A DNA stretch of 35,723 nt from an uncultured Opitutia bacterium (GCA_903882335.1 CAIRWP010000153.1:1-35723), one strand, 5' to 3'; counted from the stretch's first letter, positions 1 to 9,422 are shown. Program-made: numbers and translations. The notes: generated by a model not told the origin, from the letters alone.

Positions 1-861
1 GTGTTTTCCGAGGAGGTGAAATGGGATCCGTATTTCCAGACCAACCCGGACTACCACCTCGAAGGGATCCGGGATTCGCTAAAACTCGCCGCCGCGCACC
101 TGCCCCGCGTCGACGCCATCGGCGGTTCCGCCGCCGGCGTCTATATCTCGAACCGCGTGCGCGCCGCCTCGCTGTTCCGCGGCATCACCGACCCGGAGGT
201 CTTCGACCGTCGGGTGAAAAACCTTTTCGTGGACCTAGGCAAGGAGTGGGAAGTCCCCTTTGAGGTGCTCAACGACGGCGACGTGACGGCCCTCGCCGCC
301 TCGATGTCCCTCGGACGCAACTCCGTCCTCGGCATCGCCATGGGCACCAGCGTCGCCGCCGGCTACGTCGACCCCAAGGGTAACCTGACGAACTGGCTGA
401 GCGAACTGGCCTTCGTCCCGGTCGACTACCGCGTCGACGGTCCGGCCGACGAATGGTCGGGCGACCTTGGCTGCGGCGTGCAATACTTCAGCCAACAGGG
501 CGTCGGGCGCCTCCTGCCGCTCGCCGGCATCCACCTGCCCGCGTCGATGCGCCTGCCGGAGCAACTCGAGGAATTGCAGAAGCTGATGAAGGCCGGCGAC
601 GCCCGCGCCCTCCGGGTCTACGAGACCATCGGCATCGCCTTCGGCTACGCCCTCGCCCACTTCGCGTCGTTCTACGACTACCAGTGCCTGCTCATCATGG
701 GCCGCGTCACCTCGGGTAGTGGCGGTGACGTGATCATCGACCGCGCCCGCGCGGTGCTCCGCGACGAGTTTCCGGAGCTCCGCATCGACCTCGTCGTGCC
801 CGCCGAGAAGGATAAGCGCCATGGCCAGGCAGTCGCCGCAGCCTCTCTTCCCCCTCTCTGA
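1..861 (+). CDS. ROK-like/ASKHA-fold sugar kinase, probably 5'-truncated by the window edge
   Basis: Open from base 1. NDGDVTALAA and GIAMGTSVAAGYVDPKGNL resemble the ROK phosphate/sugar-binding core; the N-terminal DIGGT-type motif is missing, consistent with truncation. Confidence 0.6.
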   Translation: MFSEEVKWDPYFQTNPDYHLEGIRDSLKLAAAHLPRVDAIGGSAAGVYISNRVRAASLFRGITDPEVFDRRVKNLFVDLGKEWEVPFEVLNDGDVTALAASMSLGRNSVLGIAMGTSVAAGYVDPKGNLTNWLSELAFVPVDYRVDGPADEWSGDLGCGVQYFSQQGVGRLLPLAGIHLPASMRLPEQLEELQKLMKAGDARALRVYETIGIAFGYALAHFASFYDYQCLLIMGRVTSGSGGDVIIDRARAVLRDEFPELRIDLVVPAEKDKRHGQAVAAASLPPL

Positions 862-863
862 CC

Positions 864-1709
864 ATGAAGCTCAACCCCAAGGCGGACCTGCTCATCCCCG
901 ACCAGACCGAGGGTCCGACGGCCTTCGCGCGCACCACGCACCTCGGCATCGGCGCCCACCAGGACGACCTGGAGTTCATGGCGTTCGAAGGCATCCTCGC
1001 CTGCTACGACCGGAGCGACCGCTGGTTCGGCGGCATCATCATGACGGACGGGCGCGGCAGTTCACGCAAGGGCCCCTACGCCGGCTGGACCGACGACCAG
1101 ATCGCCGCCGAGCGCGTCAAGGAGCAGCACGCCGCCGCCCGCCTCGGGCAATTCTCGTTCATCGCCCAGCTGGGCTACCAGAGCAAGGAAGTCCGCGGCG
1201 CGGACCAAACCGACCCGGTCGATGACCTCGTCGCCCTGCTCGCGGCGGCTCGCCCCGAGGTCGTCTACCTACATAACCCGGCGGACAAGCACGACACGCA
1301 CGTGGCCTGCTTCGCCCGCTGCATCGAGGCCCTTCGCCGGCTGCCCCCGTCGGCCCGTCCGGCCAAGGTCCTCGGTTGCGAGGTCTGGCGAGCGCTCGAC
1401 TGGATGGTCGACAGCGAGAAGGTGGCGATGCCGGTCTCGGCCCGGCCCGAGCTCGCGCAGGCCCTGAACGAGGTTTTTGCCACTCAGATCGTCGGCGGCA
1501 AACGCTACGACCTCGCCGTCCTCGCGCGCCGCACCGCCAACGCCACCTTCCACGACGCCCACGCCGCGGACACCGAATCCGCGCTACAGTGGGCCATGGA
1601 CCTGACGCCGCTGATCCGGGACGACTCCCTCGACGTGACCACCTTCACCCTCGGCTTCCTGGAGCGCCTGCAACAGGATGTCGCCGCCCGCCTTCGCCGC
1701 GCCTATTGA
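864..1709 (+). CDS. PIG-L/LmbE family deacetylase
   Basis: AHQDDLEFMAFEG (AHxDD motif) and DKHDTHVACF (HxxH motif); starts 2 nt after the previous stop. Confidence 0.82.
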   Translation: MKLNPKADLLIPDQTEGPTAFARTTHLGIGAHQDDLEFMAFEGILACYDRSDRWFGGIIMTDGRGSSRKGPYAGWTDDQIAAERVKEQHAAARLGQFSFIAQLGYQSKEVRGADQTDPVDDLVALLAAARPEVVYLHNPADKHDTHVACFARCIEALRRLPPSARPAKVLGCEVWRALDWMVDSEKVAMPVSARPELAQALNEVFATQIVGGKRYDLAVLARRTANATFHDAHAADTESALQWAMDLTPLIRDDSLDVTTFTLGFLERLQQDVAARLRRAY

Positions 1710-1710
1710 C

Positions 1711-2616
1711 ATGAAACCTACCCTCCTCGTCCTCGCCGCCGGCATGGGCAGCCGCTACGGCGGCCTGAAGCAGATCGACCCGATGGGCCCGTCCGGCGAG
1801 ACAATCCTCGACTACTCCGTCTACGACGCGATCCGCGCCGGCTTCGGTAAGGTCGTCTTCATCATCCGCCCCGACTTCGAGGCTGATTTCCGCGAGCGCA
1901 TCGCGACAAAGTTCGCCGGCCGTATCGAGGTGGGCTTCGCCTTCCAGACGCTCGACCGACTGCCGGCCGGCTTCGCCGTCCCGGCGGGACGCGAGAAGCC
2001 CTGGGGCACCACCCACGCCATCCTCTGCGCACGCGACGCCGTGACGACGCCCTTCGCGGTCATCAACGCCGACGACTTCTACGGTCGCGATTCCTACGCG
2101 ACCCTGGGCCGGCAGCTGGCGACCTTGGCCAACGCGGACCTGACCTTCTGCATGGTCGGCTTCACGCTGAAGAATACCTTGTCGGACCATGGCACGGTCG
2201 CCCGCGGCGTCTGCCGCACCGACTCCGCCGGTCGCCTGACCGACATCCAGGAACTCACCAAGATCGGCCGCACCGCGGGCGGAGCGGAAAACCGGGCCGA
2301 GGACGGCACGGTCACCCCGCTGTCGGGCGATGAACCGGTTTCGATGAACATGTGGGGCTTCACCCCGGCCATCTTCCCCCTGCTCGAGACCGACTTCCGC
2401 GCCTTCCTGCAGGCCAAGGGCGGCGAACTGAAGAGCGAGTCCTACATCCCCATGGCGGTCGGTAATCTCGTCGCGGGAGGGCGCGCCCATTGCGACGTCC
2501 TTCGGACCAGTTCCGCTTGGTTCGGCGTGACCTACCGCGAGGACAAGCCCGCGGTCCAAGCCAGCATCCTCGACCTTGTCCGCCAAGGCACCTACCCCGC
2601 CGCCCTCTGGGCCTGA
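1711..2616 (+). CDS. Sugar nucleotidyltransferase (NTP_transferase family)
   Basis: LVLAAGMGSRYGGLKQIDPMGPSGETILDYSVYDA and INADDFYG. Start moved from 1678 to ATG 1711, directly after the upstream stop. Confidence 0.85.
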   Translation: MKPTLLVLAAGMGSRYGGLKQIDPMGPSGETILDYSVYDAIRAGFGKVVFIIRPDFEADFRERIATKFAGRIEVGFAFQTLDRLPAGFAVPAGREKPWGTTHAILCARDAVTTPFAVINADDFYGRDSYATLGRQLATLANADLTFCMVGFTLKNTLSDHGTVARGVCRTDSAGRLTDIQELTKIGRTAGGAENRAEDGTVTPLSGDEPVSMNMWGFTPAIFPLLETDFRAFLQAKGGELKSESYIPMAVGNLVAGGRAHCDVLRTSSAWFGVTYREDKPAVQASILDLVRQGTYPAALWA

Positions 2617-2620
2617 ACCC

Positions 2621-3724
2621 ATGGCCGAACGCGTCAGCTACGATACCCGCGCCATCGCCCGGCATTTCGCCTTGCTCGGGGATTTTGTCTCGGCCCCGCC
2701 TTATGGCAGCGGCCATATCAACGATACCTTCGCGCTGGAGATGGACCAAGGCGGACGGTCCGTCCGCTACGTCCTGCAACGCATCAACCATAACATCTTC
2801 AAGAATCCAGACGGGCTCATGCGCAACGTCGAGCGCGTCTGCCGGCATGCACAGGCCAAGCTCGTCCAAACCGGCCGACATGACGCCTCCCGCCGCGCCC
2901 TCACGCTGGTGCCGACCCGCGAGGGCCTCGGCTGGTATGTCGACGCGCACGGCAACCACTGGCGCTGCTATATCTTCATCGAACGGGCCACCGGGCATGA
3001 CGTCATCCGCAACGCCGACCAGGCCTTCCAGGCGGCCAAGGCCTTCGGCGCCTTCCAGGCCCTGCTGGCCGACCTCCCCGGCGAGCGCCTAGTCGAAACC
3101 ATCCCGAACTTCCACCACACCCCGAGCCGCTACGCCGCCTTCGAAGCCGCGCTCGCCAAGGACGCCCATGGTCGGGCCAAGGAAGCTACCGCCGAGATCG
3201 CCTTCGCCCAGGCCCGGGCCCGGGAAGTCGGCGTGATCGTCGACGCGATGGCGCGCGGTGAGATCCCCGAGCGCGTGACGCACAACGACACCAAGCTCAA
3301 TAACGTCCTGCTGGACAACGAGACCCAAGAAGGCATCTGCGTCATCGACCTCGACACCGTGATGCCGGGTTCCGCGCTCTACGATTTCGGCGACCTCGTC
3401 CGCACCTCGACCTCCCCGGCCGCCGAGGACGAGACGGACCTTGCGAAGGTGACGATGCAGCTCCCGATGTTCGAGGCCTTGGTGAAGGGCTACCTCGCCA
3501 CCGCCGGCGGGTTCCTGACCCCCGCCGAACGCGCGCTCCTGCCCTTCGCCGGCAAGCTGATCACCTTCGAGATCGGCCTGCGCTTCCTCACGGACTGGCT
3601 CGAGGGCGACGTCTACTTCAAGATCAAGCGACCCCGCCACAACCTCGACCGTCTCCGCACCCAGTTCAAGCTGGTCGAATCCATCGAGGCCCAGTTCTCC
3701 GCCATGCAGGCGCTTATCCGCTAA
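2621..3724 (+). CDS. NahK-like / APH-family sugar kinase (anomeric kinase candidate)
   Basis: GHINDTF, VTHNDTKLNNVLLD and VIDLDTVMPGSALYDFGDLVR motifs. Start taken as ATG 2621. Confidence 0.8.
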   Translation: MAERVSYDTRAIARHFALLGDFVSAPPYGSGHINDTFALEMDQGGRSVRYVLQRINHNIFKNPDGLMRNVERVCRHAQAKLVQTGRHDASRRALTLVPTREGLGWYVDAHGNHWRCYIFIERATGHDVIRNADQAFQAAKAFGAFQALLADLPGERLVETIPNFHHTPSRYAAFEAALAKDAHGRAKEATAEIAFAQARAREVGVIVDAMARGEIPERVTHNDTKLNNVLLDNETQEGICVIDLDTVMPGSALYDFGDLVRTSTSPAAEDETDLAKVTMQLPMFEALVKGYLATAGGFLTPAERALLPFAGKLITFEIGLRFLTDWLEGDVYFKIKRPRHNLDRLRTQFKLVESIEAQFSAMQALIR

Positions 3725-3726
3725 CC

Positions 3727-4647
3727 ATGCGCGTCCTCGTCACTGGCGGCGCCGGCTTCATCGGCTCCCACATCGTCGAGCATTTCCAAGGCCGCGCCGA
3801 GGTCGTCGTCCTCGACAACTTCCGCAGCGGTCATCGCCGCAACCTCATCGGCCTTGAGCACCGCCTGATCGAAGGCTCGATCCTCGACCGTGCCAAGCTC
3901 GACGAGGCCTTGCGCGGGGTCGACCAGGTGTTCCACCTGGCCGCCATGATCTCGGTCCCGGAATCCATGCTCCGGCCGCGCGAGTGCGTCGAGCTGAACG
4001 CCACCGGCACCCTCCACGTGCTCGAAGCCGCCGCCGCCGCGAAGGTCGGCAAGGTCGTCCTGGCTTCCTCCGCCGCCATCTATGGCGACAACCCGACGGT
4101 CCCGAAGGTCGAGACGATGCTCCCCGAACCGAAGTCGCCGTACGCGGTGACGAAACTGGACGGGGAGTACTACCTCGAGCTGTTCCGACGCGAACACGGC
4201 CTGGCGACCGCCTCGCTCCGTTTCTTCAATGTCTTCGGTCCCCGCCAGGACCCGAAGTCCCCCTACGCCGCCGCCGTCCCGATCTTCATCGAGAAGGCCG
4301 TGCGCGGTGAACCGATCGGCATCTTCGGCGACGGGGAGCAGACGCGCGATTTCATCTACGTGAAGGATATCGTTGGCGCCCTCGCCTTCGCCGCCGCGAC
4401 CCCCGCCGTCGCCGGGACGTACAACGTCGGTTATGGGCACACGATGACCGTGAAGGCGCTCGCCCAGGAAGTCATCCGGCTCACCGGCTCCAGCTCGACG
4501 ATCGAGCACAAGCCCGAACGTCTCGGGGACGTAAAGCACTCCCTGGCCTCCGCGGATAAGCTCCGCGCGGCCGGCTGGAGCCCGCGGCACACGGTAGCCG
4601 AAGGCCTGGATGCGACGGTCGCCTACTTCCGTTCGCTCAAGGCGTGA
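3727..4647 (+). CDS. NAD-dependent UDP-sugar 4-epimerase (SDR extended family)
   Basis: VTGGAGFIGSHIVEHF Rossmann motif, SSAAIYGD, YAVTK catalytic motif, RFFNVFGPRQDP. Confidence 0.88.
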   Translation: MRVLVTGGAGFIGSHIVEHFQGRAEVVVLDNFRSGHRRNLIGLEHRLIEGSILDRAKLDEALRGVDQVFHLAAMISVPESMLRPRECVELNATGTLHVLEAAAAAKVGKVVLASSAAIYGDNPTVPKVETMLPEPKSPYAVTKLDGEYYLELFRREHGLATASLRFFNVFGPRQDPKSPYAAAVPIFIEKAVRGEPIGIFGDGEQTRDFIYVKDIVGALAFAAATPAVAGTYNVGYGHTMTVKALAQEVIRLTGSSSTIEHKPERLGDVKHSLASADKLRAAGWSPRHTVAEGLDATVAYFRSLKA

Positions 4648-5509
4648 CGGTGACCGGGATCCGGACGTAGCGGTCGCCGTCCGCGTCGACATGGACCCAG
4701 AGGTCGTACTCGCCCGGGCGAGGTAGGCGCATCCGGAAAGAAAGGGTCGGCTCCGCGTCGTACTCACCCCCTTCCAAGGAAGGATGCAGGTGGGCATAGC
4801 CCATCGCGGCCTCGTCCGGCGTCGCGGAGAACAAGGCAGCATGACCGAGGGAGCCCATCAACGGGCGCAGTTTGACCGGGCCGCCCGCCGAGCCTCGCAG
4901 ACGGACGCGCCACAAGGTGGACTCACCGGTGCGGGCGGTGGACGCGGTGAAGCCCGCGACCTCCAGGGACGGGACGGTGGGCGCGACGGGCGCAAGCCGC
5001 GGCCAGGGCGCCAACACGGCCTCCACCAGGGCGACGCGCCCGCCGCGCATCGGCACGAAGTCGACATAGGCATGGGCCCCCTGAGTCAGGTCGAAGTCGG
5101 CGGGCACCACGAAGTTCCAGTTACCGTCGACCCCGGGCTCCGGATGCAGGTGCACGTAACCGGACCGGGCTAGGGAGCGGAGGTGCAGGTGCAGCTTACG
5201 CGTATGGGAGAGGGCCAGCTGATGATCGAGCAAGGCGCGCCCGTCCTCACCCGTCAGCGTCAGCCGGCCGACCTGCCCCGACGCCGCTTCCCCGACCGGC
5301 TCGAGCTTGAGGGCGTAGGGGAACTTCAGGTCCCGCGGGCGGTAGAAGTTCGCCTCCTCATTGACGCCGCAGAACTCCAAGCCATCGACGACGACGGGCT
5401 GATGGTCGGCATGCAGCAACGCACAATGGGTGTCGGGCAGGCTGCGCAAGGCGAGGAAACCGAGCAGCGCCACCGCCGTGAGCACCAACGACTGACGGAG
5501 GGGGCTCAT
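4637..5509 (-). CDS. Uncharacterised secreted/membrane-anchored protein with two YxHLHP motifs
   Basis: N-terminal hydrophobic segment (SLVLTAVALLGFLALRSL); SGYVHLHPEPG and MGYAHLHPSLEGG; 4-nt overlap with upstream SCO1 gene. Confidence 0.7.
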   Translation of the reverse strand: MSPLRQSLVLTAVALLGFLALRSLPDTHCALLHADHQPVVVDGLEFCGVNEEANFYRPRDLKFPYALKLEPVGEAASGQVGRLTLTGEDGRALLDHQLALSHTRKLHLHLRSLARSGYVHLHPEPGVDGNWNFVVPADFDLTQGAHAYVDFVPMRGGRVALVEAVLAPWPRLAPVAPTVPSLEVAGFTASTARTGESTLWRVRLRGSAGGPVKLRPLMGSLGHAALFSATPDEAAMGYAHLHPSLEGGEYDAEPTLSFRMRLPRPGEYDLWVHVDADGDRYVRIPVTVTP

Positions 5510-6351
5510 CGTTCCGGGACCAGTCCGGCCAGGACCTTGGCGACGTCGGCGGCGTCGAAGGAGGCGCCCTCCCGGCGTTGCGTGATGCGACCTTGGGCGC
5601 TGACGACGATCAAAGCGGCGTTGTGCACGATGGTCCCGTCGTCCCGGACCGTGAGGATGCCAAAGTTCCGCATCAGGTCCTTGATCTGCCCCGCGTCCCC
5701 GGTGAGAAAACGGTGCCGCCCCGAATCGATGGCGTAGCCCTGAGCATAGGTCCGGAGCAGACCGGGCGAATCGACCTCTGGGTCGAACGTAATCGTCACG
5801 AGGCGCACATCCTTGAGCTTGGGATCCTTTGCCAGTTCGTCACCCAGCTGCTTCATGCAAGCCGTGGAAGCCGGGCACATCTTGGCCGAACGACAGCTGG
5901 TGAAGATGAAGTTAAGGGCGAACGGCGCGCCGAGCAGGTCCTTCTTGAAAACCAGCCGAGCCTCCTGATCCCACAGCGCAAAGTCCGGGATAAGGTCGCG
6001 AGGCATCCGCGTCACCAGACGCCCTTGGTCCGCGGTCTGTCGGCGCAGGGAGTCGGTGACCTCGGCCACCCGGCGCAGCTCCTCCGTTCCCGCCGGGAAA
6101 ATCGTATCGGCCCACCGTCGGCCGGCGTCGGTCAGGACTTCGAAGCGGATCCGTCGCCCGGCCCACGGCAACTCCAGGTCGCCAGGACGGGCGAGGTAGC
6201 CCGTCGGCGCGGCGCCCGGCGACTCCTCGATAAGCAACCGATGTCGGCCGGGCTCCACTCCCACCACCAGCCCGGTGCGCACCTCGGGTCGTTCGGCGGC
6301 CGAGAGGAGGTGCGACGCCGCGGCGAGCGCGATCCAAGCGAGCATCCTCAT
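5506..6351 (-). CDS. SCO1/SenC family protein
   Basis: FALNFIFTSCRSAKMCPASTACMKQL (CX5C variant of the copper site), LVTITFDPEVDSPGLLRTYA, signal peptide. Confidence 0.82.
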   Translation of the reverse strand: MRMLAWIALAAASHLLSAAERPEVRTGLVVGVEPGRHRLLIEESPGAAPTGYLARPGDLELPWAGRRIRFEVLTDAGRRWADTIFPAGTEELRRVAEVTDSLRRQTADQGRLVTRMPRDLIPDFALWDQEARLVFKKDLLGAPFALNFIFTSCRSAKMCPASTACMKQLGDELAKDPKLKDVRLVTITFDPEVDSPGLLRTYAQGYAIDSGRHRFLTGDAGQIKDLMRNFGILTVRDDGTIVHNAALIVVSAQGRITQRREGASFDAADVAKVLAGLVPER

Positions 6352-7271
6352 GCCAGTGAACCCGAGGGGCCGAGCATCAGTTCCACCATGCCGTGGCGTA
6401 GCCCGTGGTGAGTGAGGTGGAAGGACTCCGCGCCGGTGAGGTCGGCGAGGACGCAGACCGTCAGAAGCGCCGCCGGCATGATGTCGGCGCGATCGGCCGG
6501 GATGCCGGGGACCGCGGCCCGCTCGGCCAAGGGCAAGGCGGAGAGTTTGTCCTTCAAGGCACGGATCCGGAGGGTGGGCAGACGTCCCTCGACGACCGCC
6601 TCGCCGACCGCCTCCAGGTGAAGCGCCACCGCGCTGAAGACCCCGCCCGCGCCGACGACCAGACCCTGTTCAGCCATCTTGGGCGACAGCACCGGGCCAA
6701 GCGTCCGGACCAGGTGATCGCGGATGGAGGCCTGATCTAGTTCATCGATGACCCCTTGGCCGCCGCGGAGGTAACCATGAGTGAGCCGGACGGAACCGAG
6801 GGGATAGCTCCGGGCCAAGGTCACCTGAGACCCGCGCACGGTGGCGACCTCAAGGCTGCCGCCGCCGAGATCGAAGAGGGTGAGATGGGGGCAGGCCGCG
6901 TAGGCCGGATCGGTCCGCACTCCGGCGGCAACGAGGCGCGCCTCGACCTCGCCGGAGATGATGGTCAGCGGCACGCCCACGGTGGCCTGGATCAGGGCCG
7001 CGAACTCGGCCCGGTTGGCGCAATCGCGGACGGCGCTTGTGCCGAGGATGGCCACCTGCTGGGCACCCTGCGCGCGGGCGAAGTCGACTAGGCGACGCAC
7101 CGCTTCCGCGGCGACCACTTGGGTCTCGCGAGCGAGCGTGAACTCGCCCAAAGTGGCCGGGAAGATCCGGACCGGCTCGCTGGTACGGGCCACCTCCCGG
7201 CGGGTGGCGGCGTCGACGACGGACACTTTGAGGGAATTCGACCCAAGGTCGACCACGGCGAGCAGGGACAT
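6348..7271 (-). CDS. Ppx/GppA exopolyphosphatase-family protein
   Basis: LAVVDLGSNSLKVSVVD, ILGTSAVRDCAN, TLFDLGGGSLEVA. Start trimmed from 7460 to ATG at 7271. Confidence 0.85.
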   Translation of the reverse strand: MSLLAVVDLGSNSLKVSVVDAATRREVARTSEPVRIFPATLGEFTLARETQVVAAEAVRRLVDFARAQGAQQVAILGTSAVRDCANRAEFAALIQATVGVPLTIISGEVEARLVAAGVRTDPAYAACPHLTLFDLGGGSLEVATVRGSQVTLARSYPLGSVRLTHGYLRGGQGVIDELDQASIRDHLVRTLGPVLSPKMAEQGLVVGAGGVFSAVALHLEAVGEAVVEGRLPTLRIRALKDKLSALPLAERAAVPGIPADRADIMPAALLTVCVLADLTGAESFHLTHHGLRHGMVELMLGPSGSLA

Positions 7272-7272
7272 G

Positions 7273-8235
7273 TCAGAAAAGGAGATCGAGCTTGATGCCG
7301 CCGATGCCATGCAGCGACTGCTGCGCCTCGAACTCATGGCTGCGAACGGACGTGTAGAGGGTGGCGGCGAAACGCTGGAACTGGAAACTGTAGCCCAAGG
7401 AGAGTTGGCCGACGATGGGCGCACGGGGCACGCCACGGCTCGTGCGGAAATTCCCGCCATCGGTCGCGTAATTGCTGACGACGACCTCGACCTGGGCGTC
7501 GGCGAAGAACCAGGCGGCCACCGGCGGGTCGGTGAGTTCGCCGCGCAGCCGCTCGACGGGATCGAAGGCCGGGCTCTGCCGGATGGTGGTGTTACCCCAC
7601 GATCGTCCGAGTCCCCGCCCCCACCGGACCTGACCGCCTAGGATGAATTCCGTGCGGATCGTCCCGAGCTCGGCACCGGCCCGGACGATCAGATCACGCA
7701 GACCGGGCCGGCCGCCCGACAGCTCGAAGCGCTTGCGGAAATCCAGGTTAAGGTTCGCGACGAGCTCATTGGGTTGCTGCGTCTCCCAACCCATCGAGGT
7801 GGGTACGCCGATCAGACGATGAACCGAGTTCTGGATCGTCGGGCCGCCGGCGGCGGGCCCCACCACGCCGAGCTGCAGTTCCCAGACGAAGAGGACGTCG
7901 CGACGGCCCCCGCGCTCCAGCACCCGGCCATGACCATAGGAAAAATACACGGCCGCCGAGTAGGGCTGATCGTCGAGCGGCGGATTCGCGCTGAGGGTGT
8001 CCGCAGGCGTGTTGATCTCCTGGGTCAACGCGGCGTAGAAGCCGTTCTCGTGATTGACCGCCATCCGTAGCCCCTGGGTGTAATAACGGTCCTGGTTATT
8101 GAACGAGAACTTGTCGTTCTCCTGGAGCAGCGAGAATACCCCGGCTTCCGCCCCGGCGGGAAAAGGCGAACGCAGTTCCTCCGCGCGGACGGGGCGGCTC
8201 GCGGCGAGGAGGAGGATCAGGAGGGCGGATCGCAT
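7273..8235 (-). CDS. LpxR-like lipid A 3'-O-deacylase family outer membrane protein (DUF2219)
   Basis: LLQENDKFSFNNQDRYYTQGLRMAVNHE matches the LpxR ENDxF...DRYYTxG signature; signal peptide from MRSALLILLLAASRPVRA; ends in an outer-membrane-type LDLLF. Confidence 0.78.
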   Translation of the reverse strand: MRSALLILLLAASRPVRAEELRSPFPAGAEAGVFSLLQENDKFSFNNQDRYYTQGLRMAVNHENGFYAALTQEINTPADTLSANPPLDDQPYSAAVYFSYGHGRVLERGGRRDVLFVWELQLGVVGPAAGGPTIQNSVHRLIGVPTSMGWETQQPNELVANLNLDFRKRFELSGGRPGLRDLIVRAGAELGTIRTEFILGGQVRWGRGLGRSWGNTTIRQSPAFDPVERLRGELTDPPVAAWFFADAQVEVVVSNYATDGGNFRTSRGVPRAPIVGQLSLGYSFQFQRFAATLYTSVRSHEFEAQQSLHGIGGIKLDLLF

Positions 8236-8327
8236 CCGACGGAGGGTCAGCAAAGCCTTGTCCGCTCGGCGGGACAACGCCTTTCTGACTTGTTAACGGA
8301 GGCATCCCGAAGTATCTGACAGTCAGG
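8236..8327. promoter_or_regulatory. Divergent intergenic control region between the LpxR-like operon and the Mla-type operon
   Basis: 92 bp between divergent starts. TTGTTA(8290)-17 bp-TATCTG(8313) candidate promoter; inverted repeat CTGAC-A-GTCAG at 8316-8326, with another TCTGAC at 8284-8289. Confidence 0.35.
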
Positions 8328-9422
8328 ATGTCCCACGCGCCTGCCAACCCGCCGCGGGCCCGGACTGAGGTCCTGGCCGACGGGTCTACCGTGGTCGCCA
8401 TCGCGGGCGACTGGAGCGCGCAGGTCGCCACCCCGGAAATCACCTTCAAGGGCGACCGCATCCGGCTGACCGCGGCGGAACTCGGCGGTTTCGATTCCTC
8501 CCTGCCTGCCTGGATCCATCGCCACTTCCGGCACGTCCGGCAGCTCGACCTGAGCGCCCTGCCCCGCCGGCTGCGTGCGCTCGTCGAACTGACCGAGACG
8601 AGCACCTCGAGCGAGGTGGACGCGCAGACTCCCGGCCTCCTGGAACAGTTCGGCGACTGGGGACTAGCCAGTTCCTCCTCGTGGGCCCGGGCCTTCGAGC
8701 ACATCGGCGAGACCGCCAGCGCCTGCGGCCGGCTGCTCCTCGGGCGGGCCCGGGTCAACTGGCAGGACTTCTGGCTACAGTTGCAGACCGCCGGCGTCGA
8801 CGCGCTCCCGATCGTCGCCCTGCTCGGCTTCCTCACCGGCCTCATCATGGCCTACGTGGGTCTCATCCAACTCCGGCAGGTCGGGGCCACCATCTACGTC
8901 GCCAACCTCGTCTCGCTGGCGATGACCCGCGAGATGGGTGCGCTCATGACCGGCGTGATCGCCTGCGGACGCACCGCGACCTCGTTCGCCTCCCAGCTCG
9001 GCAGCATGAACGTCAGTCAGGAGACCGACGCCCTGCGCGTGCTCGGGCTCAACCCCGTCGAGTACCTGGGCCTGCCCCGCATCCTCGCCGTCACCCTGAT
9101 GGTCCCCTTGCTCGCCATCTTCGCGACCTTCGTCGGCGTGTTCGGCGGCATGGTTGTGGCCTGCGCCGGCGAGCTCAGCGTCAGCCAGTACCTCACGCAG
9201 GTGGTCGTCGCGATCAGCCTCAAGAGCTTCTTGGTCGGCGTCATCAAATCGGTCGCGTTCGGCTTCATCGCGGCGTGGGCGGGCTGCTACCGCGGCTCCG
9301 TGGCCAAGCCCTCCGCCCTCGGGGTCGGCGAGGCCGCCACCACCGCCGCGGTGCTCGGCATCACGTTGATCGTGGTCTCCGACGCCTTGTTCGCGGTCGT
9401 CTTCAACCTCTTCAACTTCTGA
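8328..9422 (+). CDS. mlaE: MlaE-family lipid ABC transporter permease with N-terminal STAS/MlaB-like extension
   Basis: GFLTGLIMAYVGLIQLRQVGA, REMGALMTGVIACGRTATSFASQLGSMNVSQETDALRVLGLNPVEYLGLPRILA are typical MlaE. N-terminal about 110 aa contains GDWSAQVA...LDLSAL. Confidence 0.88.
   Translation: MSHAPANPPRARTEVLADGSTVVAIAGDWSAQVATPEITFKGDRIRLTAAELGGFDSSLPAWIHRHFRHVRQLDLSALPRRLRALVELTETSTSSEVDAQTPGLLEQFGDWGLASSSSWARAFEHIGETASACGRLLLGRARVNWQDFWLQLQTAGVDALPIVALLGFLTGLIMAYVGLIQLRQVGATIYVANLVSLAMTREMGALMTGVIACGRTATSFASQLGSMNVSQETDALRVLGLNPVEYLGLPRILAVTLMVPLLAIFATFVGVFGGMVVACAGELSVSQYLTQVVVAISLKSFLVGVIKSVAFGFIAAWAGCYRGSVAKPSALGVGEAATTAAVLGITLIVVSDALFAVVFNLFNF

Noticed and set aside
1645-2622. 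325-aa minus-strand ORF over the nucleotidyltransferase
   Set aside because: Antisense artefact; the plus strand has conserved NTP-transferase motifs and operon spacing.
8681-9421. N-terminal extension of the MlaF ORF (499 aa in the ORF track)
   Set aside because: Arg/His/Pro-rich sequence is the out-of-frame reading of mlaE; true start is ATG 9422.
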